Assembly: GCA_964017065.1 (NCBI GenBank)
Contig: OZ024790.1
Span: 1,368,904 to 1,432,903, forward strand
Direction of reading: 5' to 3'
Origin: Haliclona indistincta
Taxonomy: Eukaryota > Porifera > Demospongiae > Haplosclerida > Chalinidae
Length of the DNA stretch: 64,000 nt
Under the pieces are notes generated by a model. The model searched no databases. It was given only the letters and a program-made list of their open reading frames with translations, and was not told where the DNA came from. A program made the position numbers and the translations under genes. Shown here in pieces: positions 52,199 through 64,000 of the stretch. Positions within the stretch are counted from its first letter, which is position 1, and every line of letters starts with the position of its first letter.

Positions 52199-52762
52199 TA
52201 TATTATTGATGGTCAATATAGTTACTCATCAAAGCCCCACCCCCAAATAAACAATAACAACTCATGCTATATCTACATGTTGCAGTAATTGAACTCACCC
52301 CATGAGAAGTTTGACAGAGGATGATCAGAGCGAGCTAGTGAACACATGAGCTGCTGTAGTCTATTACTATCACTCTGTATGGACTCCTGGAACTCTACAA
52401 TACAGCAATGAACACACACATGTATAATACCATGGAACAGTTCTTGTGAACTTTAAATTTAAAAGTATTATAATAGTCAAATCAGTACAATGGGCGTGTC
52501 AGCTATTGTGCTACAAACAACGGCTCTACGGTACATTGTGAGAAAGGTGTCTTCAAATGTAACTACAGTTTACAGATATTTTTACCGTTATCGACGGCTT
52601 CCATCTCACGTTCCAAACTGGTTGCTCGCAAGAGAGGAGAAATAAAGAAATGAGCAAATCTAATGAAAATGAATAATTATTTAAATCAAGCACTCAAATG
52701 CAATGAGTGAGTCAGCGAACATGAATACACTGTGTTCATGTGTGTGTGTATATGAGCATTGC

Positions 52763-52859
<97 letters not shown>

Positions 52860-52990
52860 TGTGTGTGTGTGTGTGTGTTCTAATGATACAAACCTGTCTA
52901 AAGCATCTGTGAAGTAACTCTTGTTGATAGTGAAATAGTATATGGTCTACAAAAAGGAAAAACTCACCGTAAAGCAACGACAAATCAGAT

Positions 52991-53028
<38 letters not shown>

Positions 53029-53360
53029 CTTAAATTATCACACATACAGTATATTGACACACATTGATAACGCAGGAATTGATCAAGAACTATCTATTTG
53101 ATGATAACTAACTGATTCATAGTCAGTGCTTGCGTCAGTGTAGCCGCCATGTTTACTGCAGTACACATCAAATGAGTTCTCTTCAGGATATTTCTCACTG
53201 CCCATGAACACCACTACACACAAGACGTGACGTGTGTAAGAATATGTGAACAATTACATCACTCACTGTGTTCCAGGAGGTGAGCTAGACCAGGTACCTG
53301 AGGTGAGTCCAAGAAGGAACCAACTCTGATACAAACAGCACATGCTGACTATCAGAGAGA

Positions 53361-53432
<72 letters not shown>

Positions 53433-54208
53433 AGAATGAGCTGAGTGTGTGAGTAAGTGAGTGAGTGAGTACAGTAGTGATGGCAGTAGTATATATTTCC
53501 GTACACTTGCTGTCACTCTCTTTCCTCGTCTTGGTTTCTTACAGTCTGTCTCATCATCATCTGAGATACTAGTCTCACTGCTATCATCTGAGCTGGTTTC
53601 TAGCTCATCATCTTCCGAGCTCTCGTCATTACTGGTTGGTTCCTCTGAAGACTCTTTCTCTCTGAACTTCTCAGTAGAGCTGCTGCCAGGTTTGTGAACT
53701 AGGAGGACTCTCAGTCCGTTGTCAAGTTCAACAGCTCTGTGGACGGATTGGAAAGTAGCTATAACGATTCACTGTAAACTTGCCTGTATTCTTTGTCGTC
53801 ATAATCAGACTTAGTTACTGTAATCTCCTGATCCTCCTCCATCCTAGCCTCGCTCCAGACACACCTTCTCAAGCAAAACACGTGCGTTTCGCGCGTAACG
53901 TTAAGAATCCGGAGGTGCACGGGCGTGCAAGAAAGTTGTGTGGGAGGGGCTCGTACTTTTTTTTAACTTTTCAACATGAAAATAGCAAAAGCTAATACAA
54001 GTCATGTTCTGAAAGAAATTTAACTAAATTCTACTGCATAGCTATGCTAGCTGATACTATTGATGACTGCATGCTATTGTTCTTGAATGGAGGAGCTCAT
54101 TTCTAAGACAGTGACATTACAATATAGACTCCTCTTCTACTGGAGTAACCATTTTTAGTGGAGCTGGTCCCTTGCTCAAACTATCAGATGTTGCATAGTC
54201 TAGCTTGT

Positions 54209-55323
54209 CATATTGAAACCTACCATTGAAGAATGTCAAATTATTTTGATTCACGTTTATGACTTCAAAATGGGCGTGTTCTGAATAAGGCACGAGCAGC
54301 CCAACACAGCAAACGATTCTTCCTGGACTTCTACGCTCAAAAAAAAGAACTATAAACAGAGCTGCCAAGGCAGAAAATCCTTGGGAGTGAGACTCATTAA
54401 TATTCATATTATTCATTGGCTTAATTATATTCATTGAATTTTTATTGTTACATGTAACAGAAGCATACATTAATTTTTGTTTCGCAATAGGTGTGATGTC
54501 ATGATTTATGGTGCTGTCCCATTGACACCACCAAAGATTTAAAATTTTGATTACTTTTATTCCCCAAAAATTATAATACATGTAATACAAAAATTGATAA
54601 TTTGGATCCAATAATTTTGATAGCAGTGGGCATCAGTTAGAATTATCCGATCTCAGGATCCCTAGGCGTGAGTTTACAGCAGGTGTGCGTGAGAGCTTGA
54701 GATTTCACTCTGAGGCGTGAGACTCACGCCGGAGGCGTGAGACTTGGTAGGTCTGCTATAAACTATCATAGTGCATGCACACGTTCACCACTCAGGTCAG
54801 CTAGCTATAAATTGTAGCCTATAGCTATCAGGCAACTACAGCTCACTTGTTGATAGGCTATGTCTGAGCCATAACAGCACTTCCACCTGGAGCACATAGA
54901 CGAATTTGGCCCCCGTTACCAAACAGTAGCTCAGGAAACGCTCTATCTGATGCCATCCGAACTGGAAGGGGAATACCCATTGATTAACAGTTAGACGCGT
55001 TTTAATTCGCCTATGTGTTGTACGCGTACGCTCGTAGTTGATAATTACATGATGACAATTGTGTACACCAAGGTAAGAAAAACACGAAAGTACGAGTGGT
55101 TCCGAATGTATTTGAATGCTAATATACATGCTGTCATGAAGCTGACACTCTTGGCATTGCAATTCCGGCCGAACTGAGTTGATAATACAGATCTGTGAGC
55201 CTAAAAGTAGAGAAATATATTTTTTCATACATGATTAGTACATGATTTAGTACAGGAAGTTGTTAACGCGCTCTACGTGACGTGTATTTCGTAATACATG
55301 GTACTTTTGACAAAGGTTTTGAT
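54209..55323. mobile_element. 1.1-kb insert in the 5' flank of nardilysin copy C
   Basis: Absent from the matching places at about 15642 and 29076. The ends catattgaaacct and aggttttgatatg are imperfect inverted repeats. Two minus-strand ORFs (to 164 and 130 codons) resemble nothing I know. Confidence 0.6.
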
Positions 55324-56089
55324 ATGTGGTGCAGAAAGATTGAGCTTCTGACTAGCTGGGCTGACATTGTAACAACACTATTACTAGATCACTAACTAAT
55401 TTTGATCTATTCTGAGTCAAACACTAATAGCTCACACAATTTATTGTTGGCTTTGAAGATCTCATTTGTTCAAGATCTTGCAACACTAACTTGGGTTTGG
55501 TTTTTGATAAAGGTTTGTCATTAATTTAATGAGTTCAGTATAACAGAATAATCCAGATACTGGTCTTTATGATTCTCATCAGAGGATTCAATTCTTTTGT
55601 GATTGGACTACCCTGTAGAGCATTAGATAGAAAGTATCGTACAAGTGACACAAGAAGTTCAATAACTCACTTGCTATCACTGATCATCATCTGCTATCTA
55701 CAGATATTGTCAGAGTCATCAAGTAGCACTAGAGAGGCTCACCAGTATGTATGTGAGTATGGAGTTCACTCACAGCAAAGACATCGTGACACTGACCCTT
55801 TAAGAAATTAAGTGGTGATTCATTCCTGACCTCTCTCTCTCCTACCATCCTGTATCAGACCTGAGTGGTATCAAGGATATTTTGGTGATTATACTCACAG
55901 TCATGAATACACTGTACATGCAAGAGATATGTACACTGTTATTATGACTGGTATTATTATTATGACTGAATAAACCAAAACTACTAAATGGAGCAAAGGT
56001 GAGTTTAACCATAAAACCTTGTAAAAATCAATGGAACTTTGAAAAAACCGAATTGAGTGATCTATTCAAAAACAGCACATACAGCTCAC

Positions 56090-57960
56090 CATGAGGTCCT
56101 CTCTAGTCAGTGTTCTCAGTGCTGCTAGTTTCTCCTGTGAGGTCCATTTGATCGGTAACAGTAACTTCATCCTCATCATACTACAGTGGTACAGTAATGA
56201 CACACTCAACCAGTAGCTACACTACTAGTGAGACATGGCGATATTGTTGCAAGAGGAGGCAAAGAGCATCAATAAAAATGGAGGCAAGAGAGTTATAGAT
56301 GTTAAGAACAATACTGTATGACTCAAGAGGAGGCAAGAATACTTCAAGGGGGCTAGCAACCATCCCCACCCTCCCTAAGATACCCTGAGTCATGTGACAT
56401 CACATATTGCACTAGCTATAATTTGAGGCAAGTTAATACATTCCTTTGTCTCTGTCAGGCTGCTGGGTGGTTTAGATAGAATGATCCACATGCATGATAC
56501 CAAGAACCAAACAGAATAGTTACAGCTATAGTCTACTAACTGTATCTGCTAAATGTTTCAATCTCTCTACAAAGAAATCTCTAAATATAGGTTAGACGAC
56601 GGATCGAGGCAACTACGGGATTTAGAGTGCCGCGGGAACCGATGTACAGACGTTCCGAGCGCGTAGCGCGAGGGCGTCTATTTCGGTTGCCAAGGCGCTC
56701 TAATTCCCGTAGTTGCCGATGATTCGTCGTCTAAGGTATTTATACTACAGCTACATGGCAACAATAAACCGACGCAGATATTTTTTGAAAAACAATGGCT
56801 GATGACCGTCCCAAAGCTGCTAGTTCCTGCAGTATGAGCGTTTCTTCTTGTTCGAAAACACGTGCTGTGACCCGGCTGCCACACCCACAAACGCTGCTTT
56901 GCGTTACGCGTGGCAATGGCTGAACTTGGACTCCAACGAATTAACGGTTAGAATGATAGTTACTAGAGTCCAGCAGTCTTTTGTACTTGCTGTGTGCGTT
57001 TATTGGGCAATCTTTAAGCTGTCAACATAGCAAAACGTGGTAAGTTACTTGCTTTCTTACGTTTTCCATGCACAACAAGTCAACTTATCGTTGCATCGAT
57101 CGTAGCCAAGTACCCGGGTCTATAGATGCTGTGCTGCCCATGCCAGAAGTGAACACAACACATACTGGCCCAGTAACTACCAAAGCTAGTACCTGTACAA
57201 AAGAAACTCATGCCAGAGGTAAACATGATCATGAGTTCCAGCGGAAAAATATGAGTTCAAGCGGAAAAATACGAGTTCCCGCGGAAGAATACGCGATTTA
57301 TTTTCCTCCAACTGACCAATCAGATTCTAGAATTACATTGAACTGTAGTATAAGATACTGTATACCTGCTATATCTCTTGATGCTGAGAGGGGAATTCAA
57401 ATATTCTCTGTTCGCTTCCTCCTGTGCAACATAGTTCATAATTTCAGTTGTAGCTTCAAAAATATATGCTCTGTATTCTAGGCTAGGCTGAGGAAGCTGG
57501 TTTTAGTTTAGTACATGCAGCCATGATTAAAAATACCCTCTACATGCACATGTAGTATAAGGTACGTGTTTCAGTTGGTTTACCAAAACAACACTAAATT
57601 TAATAACTCACAATACCTCCAGACTGTTCTTTACTCGAAGCTCCTACATTGTATAGAAAACAAGACATATTTAGGATGCGCACAAATATAAACACACACA
57701 AGTTATCAAAACACACACATGCATCTATAAAAAAAGCAAAGCAAAGTTTCTCGCTAAGCAGGTACTATATGTGCCATGCTGAGCAACCTCCTGGAGCCCA
57801 GCAAGAAACTTGCAGGAAGCCTCCCACCACATGTGTGGGGCACTCCAACCAATGCCTGTCATAGTTAATAAGACACAGGCAATGCACTTTGCTTCCCCAG
57901 TACAATATTTCAACTAGTGACCCTTGGGTTGTGAGGACAAGACACTAACCGGAGAACCCA

Positions 57961-58011
<51 letters not shown>

Positions 58012-58032
58012 GTCATACACATACACACTCAC

Positions 58033-58064
<32 letters not shown>

Positions 58065-58291
58065 ACCGTGAGGGTGATGGTGCAGGAGAACAAGGCAAGT
58101 GATGAGTTATACTCATAATCCTCCTCTCCATTACCTGCTACCAGTTCACCAGCTAGCTGCCTGCAGTATGAAGAGTGCCAGTAACAAGAAGAGGTCATGA
58201 TCACCATCCTCACCTTTTCCTAAGGTATGATATAACACTGCCCTTCCCCTCATGACCCAGTAACCATCCCAGATAGTTCATTGGCTTCACT
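56090..58291 (-). pseudogene. Nardilysin-like copy D, 3'-truncated fragment (exons 13-15, 29, 30)
   Basis: Recognisable exons: 58214-58291 (exon 13, GHEGKG region), 58067-58160 (exon 14), 57617-57643 (exon 15), 57366-57421 (exon 29) and 56090-56180 (exon 30). All match copy A in length and splice sites. Exons 16-28 and those after 30 are missing, and a 143-bp inverted-repeat element (56592-56734) lies between exons 30 and 29. Exons 12 to 1 of this copy would lie to the right of ROCO3, beyond position 64000, if the pattern of the other copies holds. Exon 15 differs from copy A at two residues. Read as a decaying duplicate. Confidence 0.72.
56592..56734. mobile_element. 143-bp fold-back MITE (ttagacgacg ends)
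   Basis: Arms TTAGACGACGGATCGAGGCA and TGCCGATGATTCGTCGTCTAA pair over about 37 bp with two mismatches or gaps. Confidence 0.75.
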
Positions 58292-58540
58292 CTACAGCAC
58301 ATACACAACTAAGACTGAATCACTCATAGAGATACATACCACAATTTGCTACTCAGTAAAGTGCTCTCAGACCCTTGGAATATGTTCTTGAAAAAATAAT
58401 GTTTGATCACATACTAACAAAGAAATCCGTTTGTGCATTATTTTCGTGATAATTGGATTCAGTTCCTGAGCATTACAAATAAAGCTAGAACCATTGATAT
58501 TAGTGATATTGCCCTGTACAGCATCATGTGATCCTCATAT

Positions 58541-59298
58541 GGGTAGGTATAAAACGCGGAACGTGGAATGGAATGGAACGGCGGAATGGAATATGGAATG
58601 GAACGTCAAACGGAAAAAACCTTGATTTGACTTGTTCAGCTTGAACCATGGCACAGAGCTCACTTCTATAGAGTTGCTCAACGTAGTCTGATCTGTGTTC
58701 TGCAGTGTATGTAGCCCTCAAAGACTAGCTGTAGGTCACGTGCCACTCGCTCAGGCTCATCGTGTGCAGACTTCTGAATCAAGTTCATAGGAATCACTAG
58801 CTCTCTTGGTGACGGAGAGAAACTCTACCCTTAGCTTAGGTCACCATAACATGACGTATAACCGTTGTTTGTATCCAGGCAGCATGTAGTCTACGCCGGT
58901 GCAACGAAGGGGTGTGGCTGTGGGTGTGCAGTGTGAGTATGTTTACAGCAAGGCTGTTGTTAGAACGTTAACTTAGTTCCAGCGTAAAGATCAGCGTGCG
59001 CTGTTAGACTGCCTGCATAGGCAGAGTTTAGTTAGTGAGTTTAACCTCTGATTCACTTCTTACGAGTTACGCTCAAGCAGAAATGTCAGGCTGAGTTGCT
59101 TGTACTATATTATAGTCTGACACCATGCAGCTATCAATGCTTCTCACACTCCACTACCGCTCTCCACTCTTTGCGTGCAGCAGTACGCAAGTGTCCTTTT
59201 CTATTCAAGTCGAAATTTGACTGTTTTCTATACTGTTTGACGTTCCATTCCATATTCCCGTTCCATTCCATTCCACGTTCCGCGTTTTATACCTACCC
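58541..59298. mobile_element. 758-bp Mutator-like non-autonomous element upstream of ROCO3
   Basis: Inverted ends of about 60 bp (gggtaggtataaaacgcgga and complement) and a perfect 9-bp duplication tcctcatat (58532-58540 and 59299-59307), the Mutator signature. The element ends 112 bp before the ROCO3 start. Confidence 0.85.
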
Positions 59299-59410
59299 TC
59301 CTCATATACATGCTATGATTCATGATTATTGTATTACCATGTTTGGTCAATTCTATTAAGGGTGTGGCACCTATAGTGAATCTAATTAGTCAAAGAAGAC
59401 TGCAGCAACA

Positions 59411-62400
59411 ATGTCACTGAAGAGTGAGTGTGAGTGGGCATTCAGACTTGGGAACAAACAAGATGCTGAGAGACTGCTACCACTGATAACACAACGAACT
59501 GACATCAGGACAATAACACTACACATATATAATGTGAGTTGTTGGTATGCAAGATTGGTCTCTCTGCTCCACCTGGCAGCTCACCATGGCTGGATGGATA
59601 TCATCATTGACCTAATAACAAAGTACAATTGTGACACCAACTGTAAAGATGATTATGGATGTACTCCACTACACTATGCTGCCAGCAACAATCACCTGGA
59701 GGTGGTAAGGTACTTCATCAATGAACAACACTGTGACCCAATGACTAGAGACACTTCTGGTAATACACCACTACACATTGCTTGTCAACATGACAGCCCA
59801 TTAATCGACCAGTACCTCATCAGTGAGGTACGCCGTGATCCATCAAGTGAGAACAATTATAATACTACACCATGTCACCTTACTTGTCACTATGGACATC
59901 TCGACATAACCAAGTACCTCATCAGTGAGGCACATTGTAACCCATCATGTGAGAACAAGAATGGTGACACACCACTTCACCTTGCATGTCACTATGGACA
60001 TCTCAACATTACCAAGTACCTCATCAGTGAGGCACACTGTAACCCATCATGTGAGAACAAGAATGGTGACACACCACTTCACCTTGCTTGTCACTATGGA
60101 CATCTCAACATTACCAAGTACCTCATCAGTGAGGCACATTGTAACCCATCATGTGAGAACAAGAATGGTGACATACCACTTCACCTTGCTTGTCACTATG
60201 GACATCTCAACATTACCAAGTACCTCATCAGTGAGGCACATTGTAACCCATCATGTGAGAACAAGAATGGTGACACACCACTTCACCTTGCATGTCACTG
60301 TGGACATCTCGACATTACCAAGTACCTCATCAGTGAGGCACATTGTAACCCATCACATGAGAACAAGAATGGTGATACACCACTTCACCTTGCTTGTAAC
60401 CATAGCCACGCCCACATTGTACAATACTGGCTATCTAATGGCAAAGTAAACCCATTGGCTAGGAACAGAATTGATGAAACTCCAATGTTCGAACTAACCT
60501 ATACAACAAGAATATATCCGCTCCATCTGGCAGCTCACCATGGCTGGATGGATATCATCATTGAACTAATAACAAAGTACAAGTATGACACCAACTGTAA
60601 GGACTCTCATGGACAAACTCCACTACACTATGCTGCCATCAACAATCACCTGGAGGTGGTAAGGTACTTCATCAATGAACAACACTGTGACCCAATGACT
60701 AGAAACATTGATGATGACACACCACTTCACCTTGCTTGTAACCATAGCCACACCCACATTGTACAATACTTGCTATCTAATGGCAAAGTAAACCCACTGG
60801 CTAAGAACAGAAGTGATGAAACTCCAATGTTCGAACTAACCTATACAACAAGAATACCTATGCTCCACCTGGCAGCTCGCCAAGGCTGGATGGAAATCAT
60901 CATTGAACTAATAACAAAGTACAAGTTTGACACCAACTGTAAGGACTCTCATGGACAAACTCCCATACATTATGCTGCCATCAACAATCACCTGGAGGTG
61001 GTAAGGTACTTCATCAATGAACAACACTGTGACCCAATGACTAGAGACAGCTCTGGTAATACACCACTACACATTGCTTGTCTACATGACAGCCTATTAA
61101 TCGTCCAGTACCTCATCAGTGAGGTACGCTGTGATCCATCATGTGAGAGCAATTATAATAGTACACCTCTTCACTATGCTTGTAACTATGATCACCCCCA
61201 AATTGCACAATTCTTACTATCTACTGGTAAAGTGGACCCACTAGCTAAGAACATGTTTGGCAAGAGTCCTCTGGACTATGCTAGTGAACTTGGTAAAAGT
61301 TATGATCTACTGAAACTATTCCAGTCATTTCCACAATGTGAGAGAGACTTTCCCGTGCACACATACACAAAACTCATCCTAACGGGATACAGTGGAGCTG
61401 GCAAGACCACCATATCTCAACTCATTCTCCTCTTAGCTAGTAAACAAGAAACTGGCTTCTTCTCTTGGCTATCATCAGGTCGTGTTACTGATGTAGAATG
61501 CCTCACTGCTGGAATCATACCTCTCCACGTCAAGAGCAAGGTCAACGAGCTTGGTAACATGGTAATATATGATTTCGCAGGACAACAAGAGTACTACTCT
61601 AGTCATGGTGCTGTACTGGAACGCATCATGAGGAATTCTGCCGCTATCTTTGTTTGTATCGTAGACCTGAGCCAGTGTATGGACAAGATCAGTGAGTCCA
61701 TACACTACTGGATCAGTTTCATAGAGAATGCCTGCAGCTCAGCCCAGGGATCATCACATGTTATCATTGTTGGCAGCCATGCTGACCTGGTCAAGTCACT
61801 TCGAGAGCTAAAGGAGAAGAGCTCACTAGTGGAGAGCATAGCAGAGAGCAGAGTGAAGCAGCTGACATATGGAGGATTTGTGAGAATGGACTGCCGAGAG
61901 TCAAAAACTAAAAGAGCTCGTCAATTCCGATCTTATCTTTCAACCAGTCAACAAGCCATAATATCTTCCCAGCCCAGCATGAGTTTGTACTGTCACGTGT
62001 TGTATGCTTTTCTTCGTATAAAGCTTAAGAAGACAGGCTGCACACTGCAAGAGCTGACCTCAGCATTATCCTTAGAGGAAGATTTCTCTCTTGACCCTGC
62101 CGTACTCGATGAGTTGCTAACCTCTCTCAGTGACAAGGGTCTTATTCTGTTCATACAAGTCAATGAGAATCCTCAGTCTAGCTGGGTGGTGGTGGAGAAA
62201 GAAGCTTTGCTAAGAGAGGTCAACGGAACACTATTCGCTCCTCATAATTTTAAGCAGTATCGTCAAGTAGCCAGTAACACTGGTATAGTGCCCATTGCAA
62301 CCCTTGAGGAGTTGTTCCCACAGTACAGTTCAGAGATGCTGGTGGGCTGTCTCAAGAGTATGGAATTCTGTCATCCAGTGGACCTCTCTACACTTCAAGC

Positions 62401-63727
62401 CACTAACCTCAAAGCTACTTCATCGTCCCTTCCATCAGAAGCGAACCACCTCTTCTTTCCGAGTCTTGTCAAAGAGCATCGACCTGGTGAGCTCCCCTCC
62501 TCAAGGTTTGGCTGGTGTCTGGGGTGCAGTGACCCTCACCAGTTTTTCAGCAATCGCTTCCTACATGTTCTTCTCCTTCGACTAGCATTTACATTTCCTC
62601 TGACCAGCAAAGATCGTTCACTGTCTCCCTCTCTGTGTGGACTTGAGCGACAGTGTGAGGTGTGGCAAAATGGAATTCTCTGGATAAATAATCTTGGAGT
62701 GTCCACTATAGTAGAGATTGTAGACCTCAATCGTTGGGTCATTGTGCTGGTGTCTGAGAAGACCAGAGAAGCAGCACAGACCTGCAGCAGTGTCATCAGG
62801 ATGATCCTCGACCTCCAACACCAGCTGTGTAGTGCAGTCACCACATGTGAATGTCTCATCTCTCCCTCTCTACTCGACCGCTATCCCTTTGATGCCTTGC
62901 CCGACTCTGACCTATTTGATCTACCTACAGTAGCTAGTTCGATGCTTCTTCATCACAAGCTTCTCTTGGACAAAAGCAAAGGAACAAACAAGCTCTCAAC
63001 AGATGAGGCTCTATCGTGTGAGCCATACTACCTCTTGCAACCCTCCTCTGTGTGCCAGCTCTTCAACCAAAGCATGGCTAGCCAGCCTGTTCCTGATCCT
63101 CTCCTCCAGGAGGTACTCAGGTGCTGTCAGCTGCCCCACCAGAAGCCACGAGACCACTATGAGCTCAGAGAGTGTGTCAACAAGCACAGCATGTTTGCTG
63201 GTAGAAACCCTCTGGTGAGTTGCAGTGTGCAGGCTGTACTGTAGCATGTGATGGTATGTTTCTCTGGTGTGTTCAGGAGGTAGCTGAACTGAAGGAGGAG
63301 GATATCATCAGTCACACAGCTACTGCTACACAGCTACCCACAGCTACTGCTACACAGCTACCCACAGCTGCTGCTGGTGTTAGAGAAGATCTGAATAGAT
63401 CACTCAGTGAGTATGATAAGGAGCTTTGTGTACATTGTTAATTTTTATTTCATAGCTGAGAATGACTTGTGTGATGTGTTGGAGGTTGTGGATGATCTCA
63501 ATGACTGGAAAGATCTTGGACTAAGACTAGGTCTTCTCTATTCCACACTAGAGAGGATAGATCGTGAGCAGCGAGGCAGAATAGCTAGCTGTAAGATAGA
63601 CATGCTCTCAGCATGGCTACAGCAACGAGACATTGTACTACAGAAGGGAGTCCCTTCATGGAGCGTGTTGAGAACTGCACTGAAGAAGATAGGAGAGCAT
63701 GAGACAGCTGACAGGATCAGTAACTGA
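59411..63727 (+). CDS. ROCO3: ankyrin-Roc-COR-Death domain protein (three coding exons, about 1401 aa)
   Basis: Exons 59411-63214, 63277-63406 and 63456-63727, phases 0 and 1 as in ROCO1. About 17 ankyrin repeats precede the Roc domain; a block of five near-identical 102-bp units lies at about 59960-60470. P-loop GYSGAGKTT at residue 659, then LTAGI, DFAGQQEYY and GSHADL, a COR-like region, a two-unit ATQLPTAT linker and a Death domain ending at 63727. It is the longest intact member and the best candidate for a working gene. It lies between nardilysin copy D exon 13 and the right edge, by analogy inside intron 12 of copy D. A Mutator-like element ends about 110 bp upstream of the start codon. 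Confidence 0.88.
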
Positions 63728-63780
63728 TGGTGAGTTATGACAACAGCAAAGCATAGCTTGGTAATTTACACACACTTATT

Positions 63781-64000
63781 ATGCCTCGGTGGGCGGAGCC
63801 ACGAGGCATACAGTAGTCTGGTGTGTGTGTGTGTCATTCTGTCCGTTGCCGGCATAGCGCATCGCACGCTAAAAACTAAGCGCTGATATCAGCAACACAG
63901 GTAGAAATCGCTATTTGCTCGGAACTGTATTGATAAATTGTTAGTTCTAAAGCTCTGTTCGTGAGTTATGGCGTGAGATGCTTACCTCAATGGCTGTTCC
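63781..64000. repeat. Start of a 2.6-4.8-kb-type repeat
   Basis: Opens with tatgcctcggtgggcggagc and continues with sequence complementary to the units at 2625-4771 (aaactaagcgctga). Runs off the right edge. Confidence 0.65.

Larger units (their letters stand above)
29835..53842 (-). pseudogene. Nardilysin-like copy C, exons 1-14 plus fused exon 30, frameshifted; hosts ROCO2 in intron 12
   Basis: Exons: 53784-53842, 53507-53736, 53267-53344, 53113-53213, 52894-52946, 52586-52659, 52299-52394, 51629-51751, 51524-51582, 49987-50020, 49883-49922, 49761-49833, 30093-30170 and a fused last exon 29835-30039. Exon 9 has one extra base (59 bp instead of 58; cttagcc versus ctagcc near 51552), which breaks the frame. 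The gap between exons 12 and 13 (30171-49760) holds ROCO2, a Gypsy element and several MITEs. Exon 14 is cut after TTGTTCT and joined to the 3' part of intron 29, so it reads in frame into the exon-30 homologue (KWTSQEK motif). Exons 15-29 and everything after exon 30 are gone. The zinc-motif exon is intact. Likely a pseudogene, though a truncated transcript is possible. Confidence 0.78.

Noticed and set aside
54117..54611. 164-codon minus-strand ORF
   Set aside because: Half lies in an insert unique to one copy and half in conserved non-coding flank; no homology recognised.

Overview
The window looks like metazoan nuclear DNA, most likely from a sponge (demosponge). Genes are intron-rich with very short introns (about 40-100 bp where no transposon has landed), microsatellites and small inverted-repeat transposons are very dense, and there is a local expansion of ankyrin-Roc-COR-Death genes. 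The organism is an inference; no species can be named from the sequence.

Layout. Two gene families alternate in a tandemly duplicated block. On the minus strand lie four copies of a nardilysin-like M16 metallopeptidase gene. Copy A (5-15350) can be reconstructed as 36 phase-consistent exons and runs off the left edge. Copy B (exons 16921-28778), copy C (29835-53842) and copy D (56090-58291, continuing off the right edge) are truncated or frameshifted. On the plus strand lie kinase-less, DAPK-like genes coding for ankyrin repeats, a Roc GTPase, a COR-like region and a Death domain: ROCO1 (18004-21257), ROCO2 (32689-36534, with a broken second Roc-COR-Death segment to 39098) and ROCO3 (59411-63727), plus two short 5' remnants (16356-16520 and 31768-32205).

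How they fit together. Each ROCO gene lies antisense between nardilysin exon 13 and exon 12, that is, inside intron 12 of a nardilysin copy. The duplicated unit is therefore a nardilysin gene with a nested ROCO gene. Copy A has lost its nested gene but keeps about 90 bp of ROCO 3' flank in intron 12. The host copies B-D have decayed while the nested genes have kept long open frames and variable ankyrin arrays, as expected if selection acts on the nested receptor-like genes.

Mobile DNA. A frameshifted Ty3/Gypsy element (39200-46436, 5-bp target duplication) sits in the 3' flank of ROCO2, and the empty site survives downstream of ROCO1. It carries a nested 3-kb inverted-repeat element. Comparing the duplicated units also delimits two TTAA-flanked piggyBac-type elements, a Mutator-like element with a 9-bp duplication just upstream of ROCO3, several TA-flanked elements with long fold-back ends, and other small MITEs. 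A restriction-like-endonuclease fragment of a non-LTR-type retroelement lies at 22069-22833.
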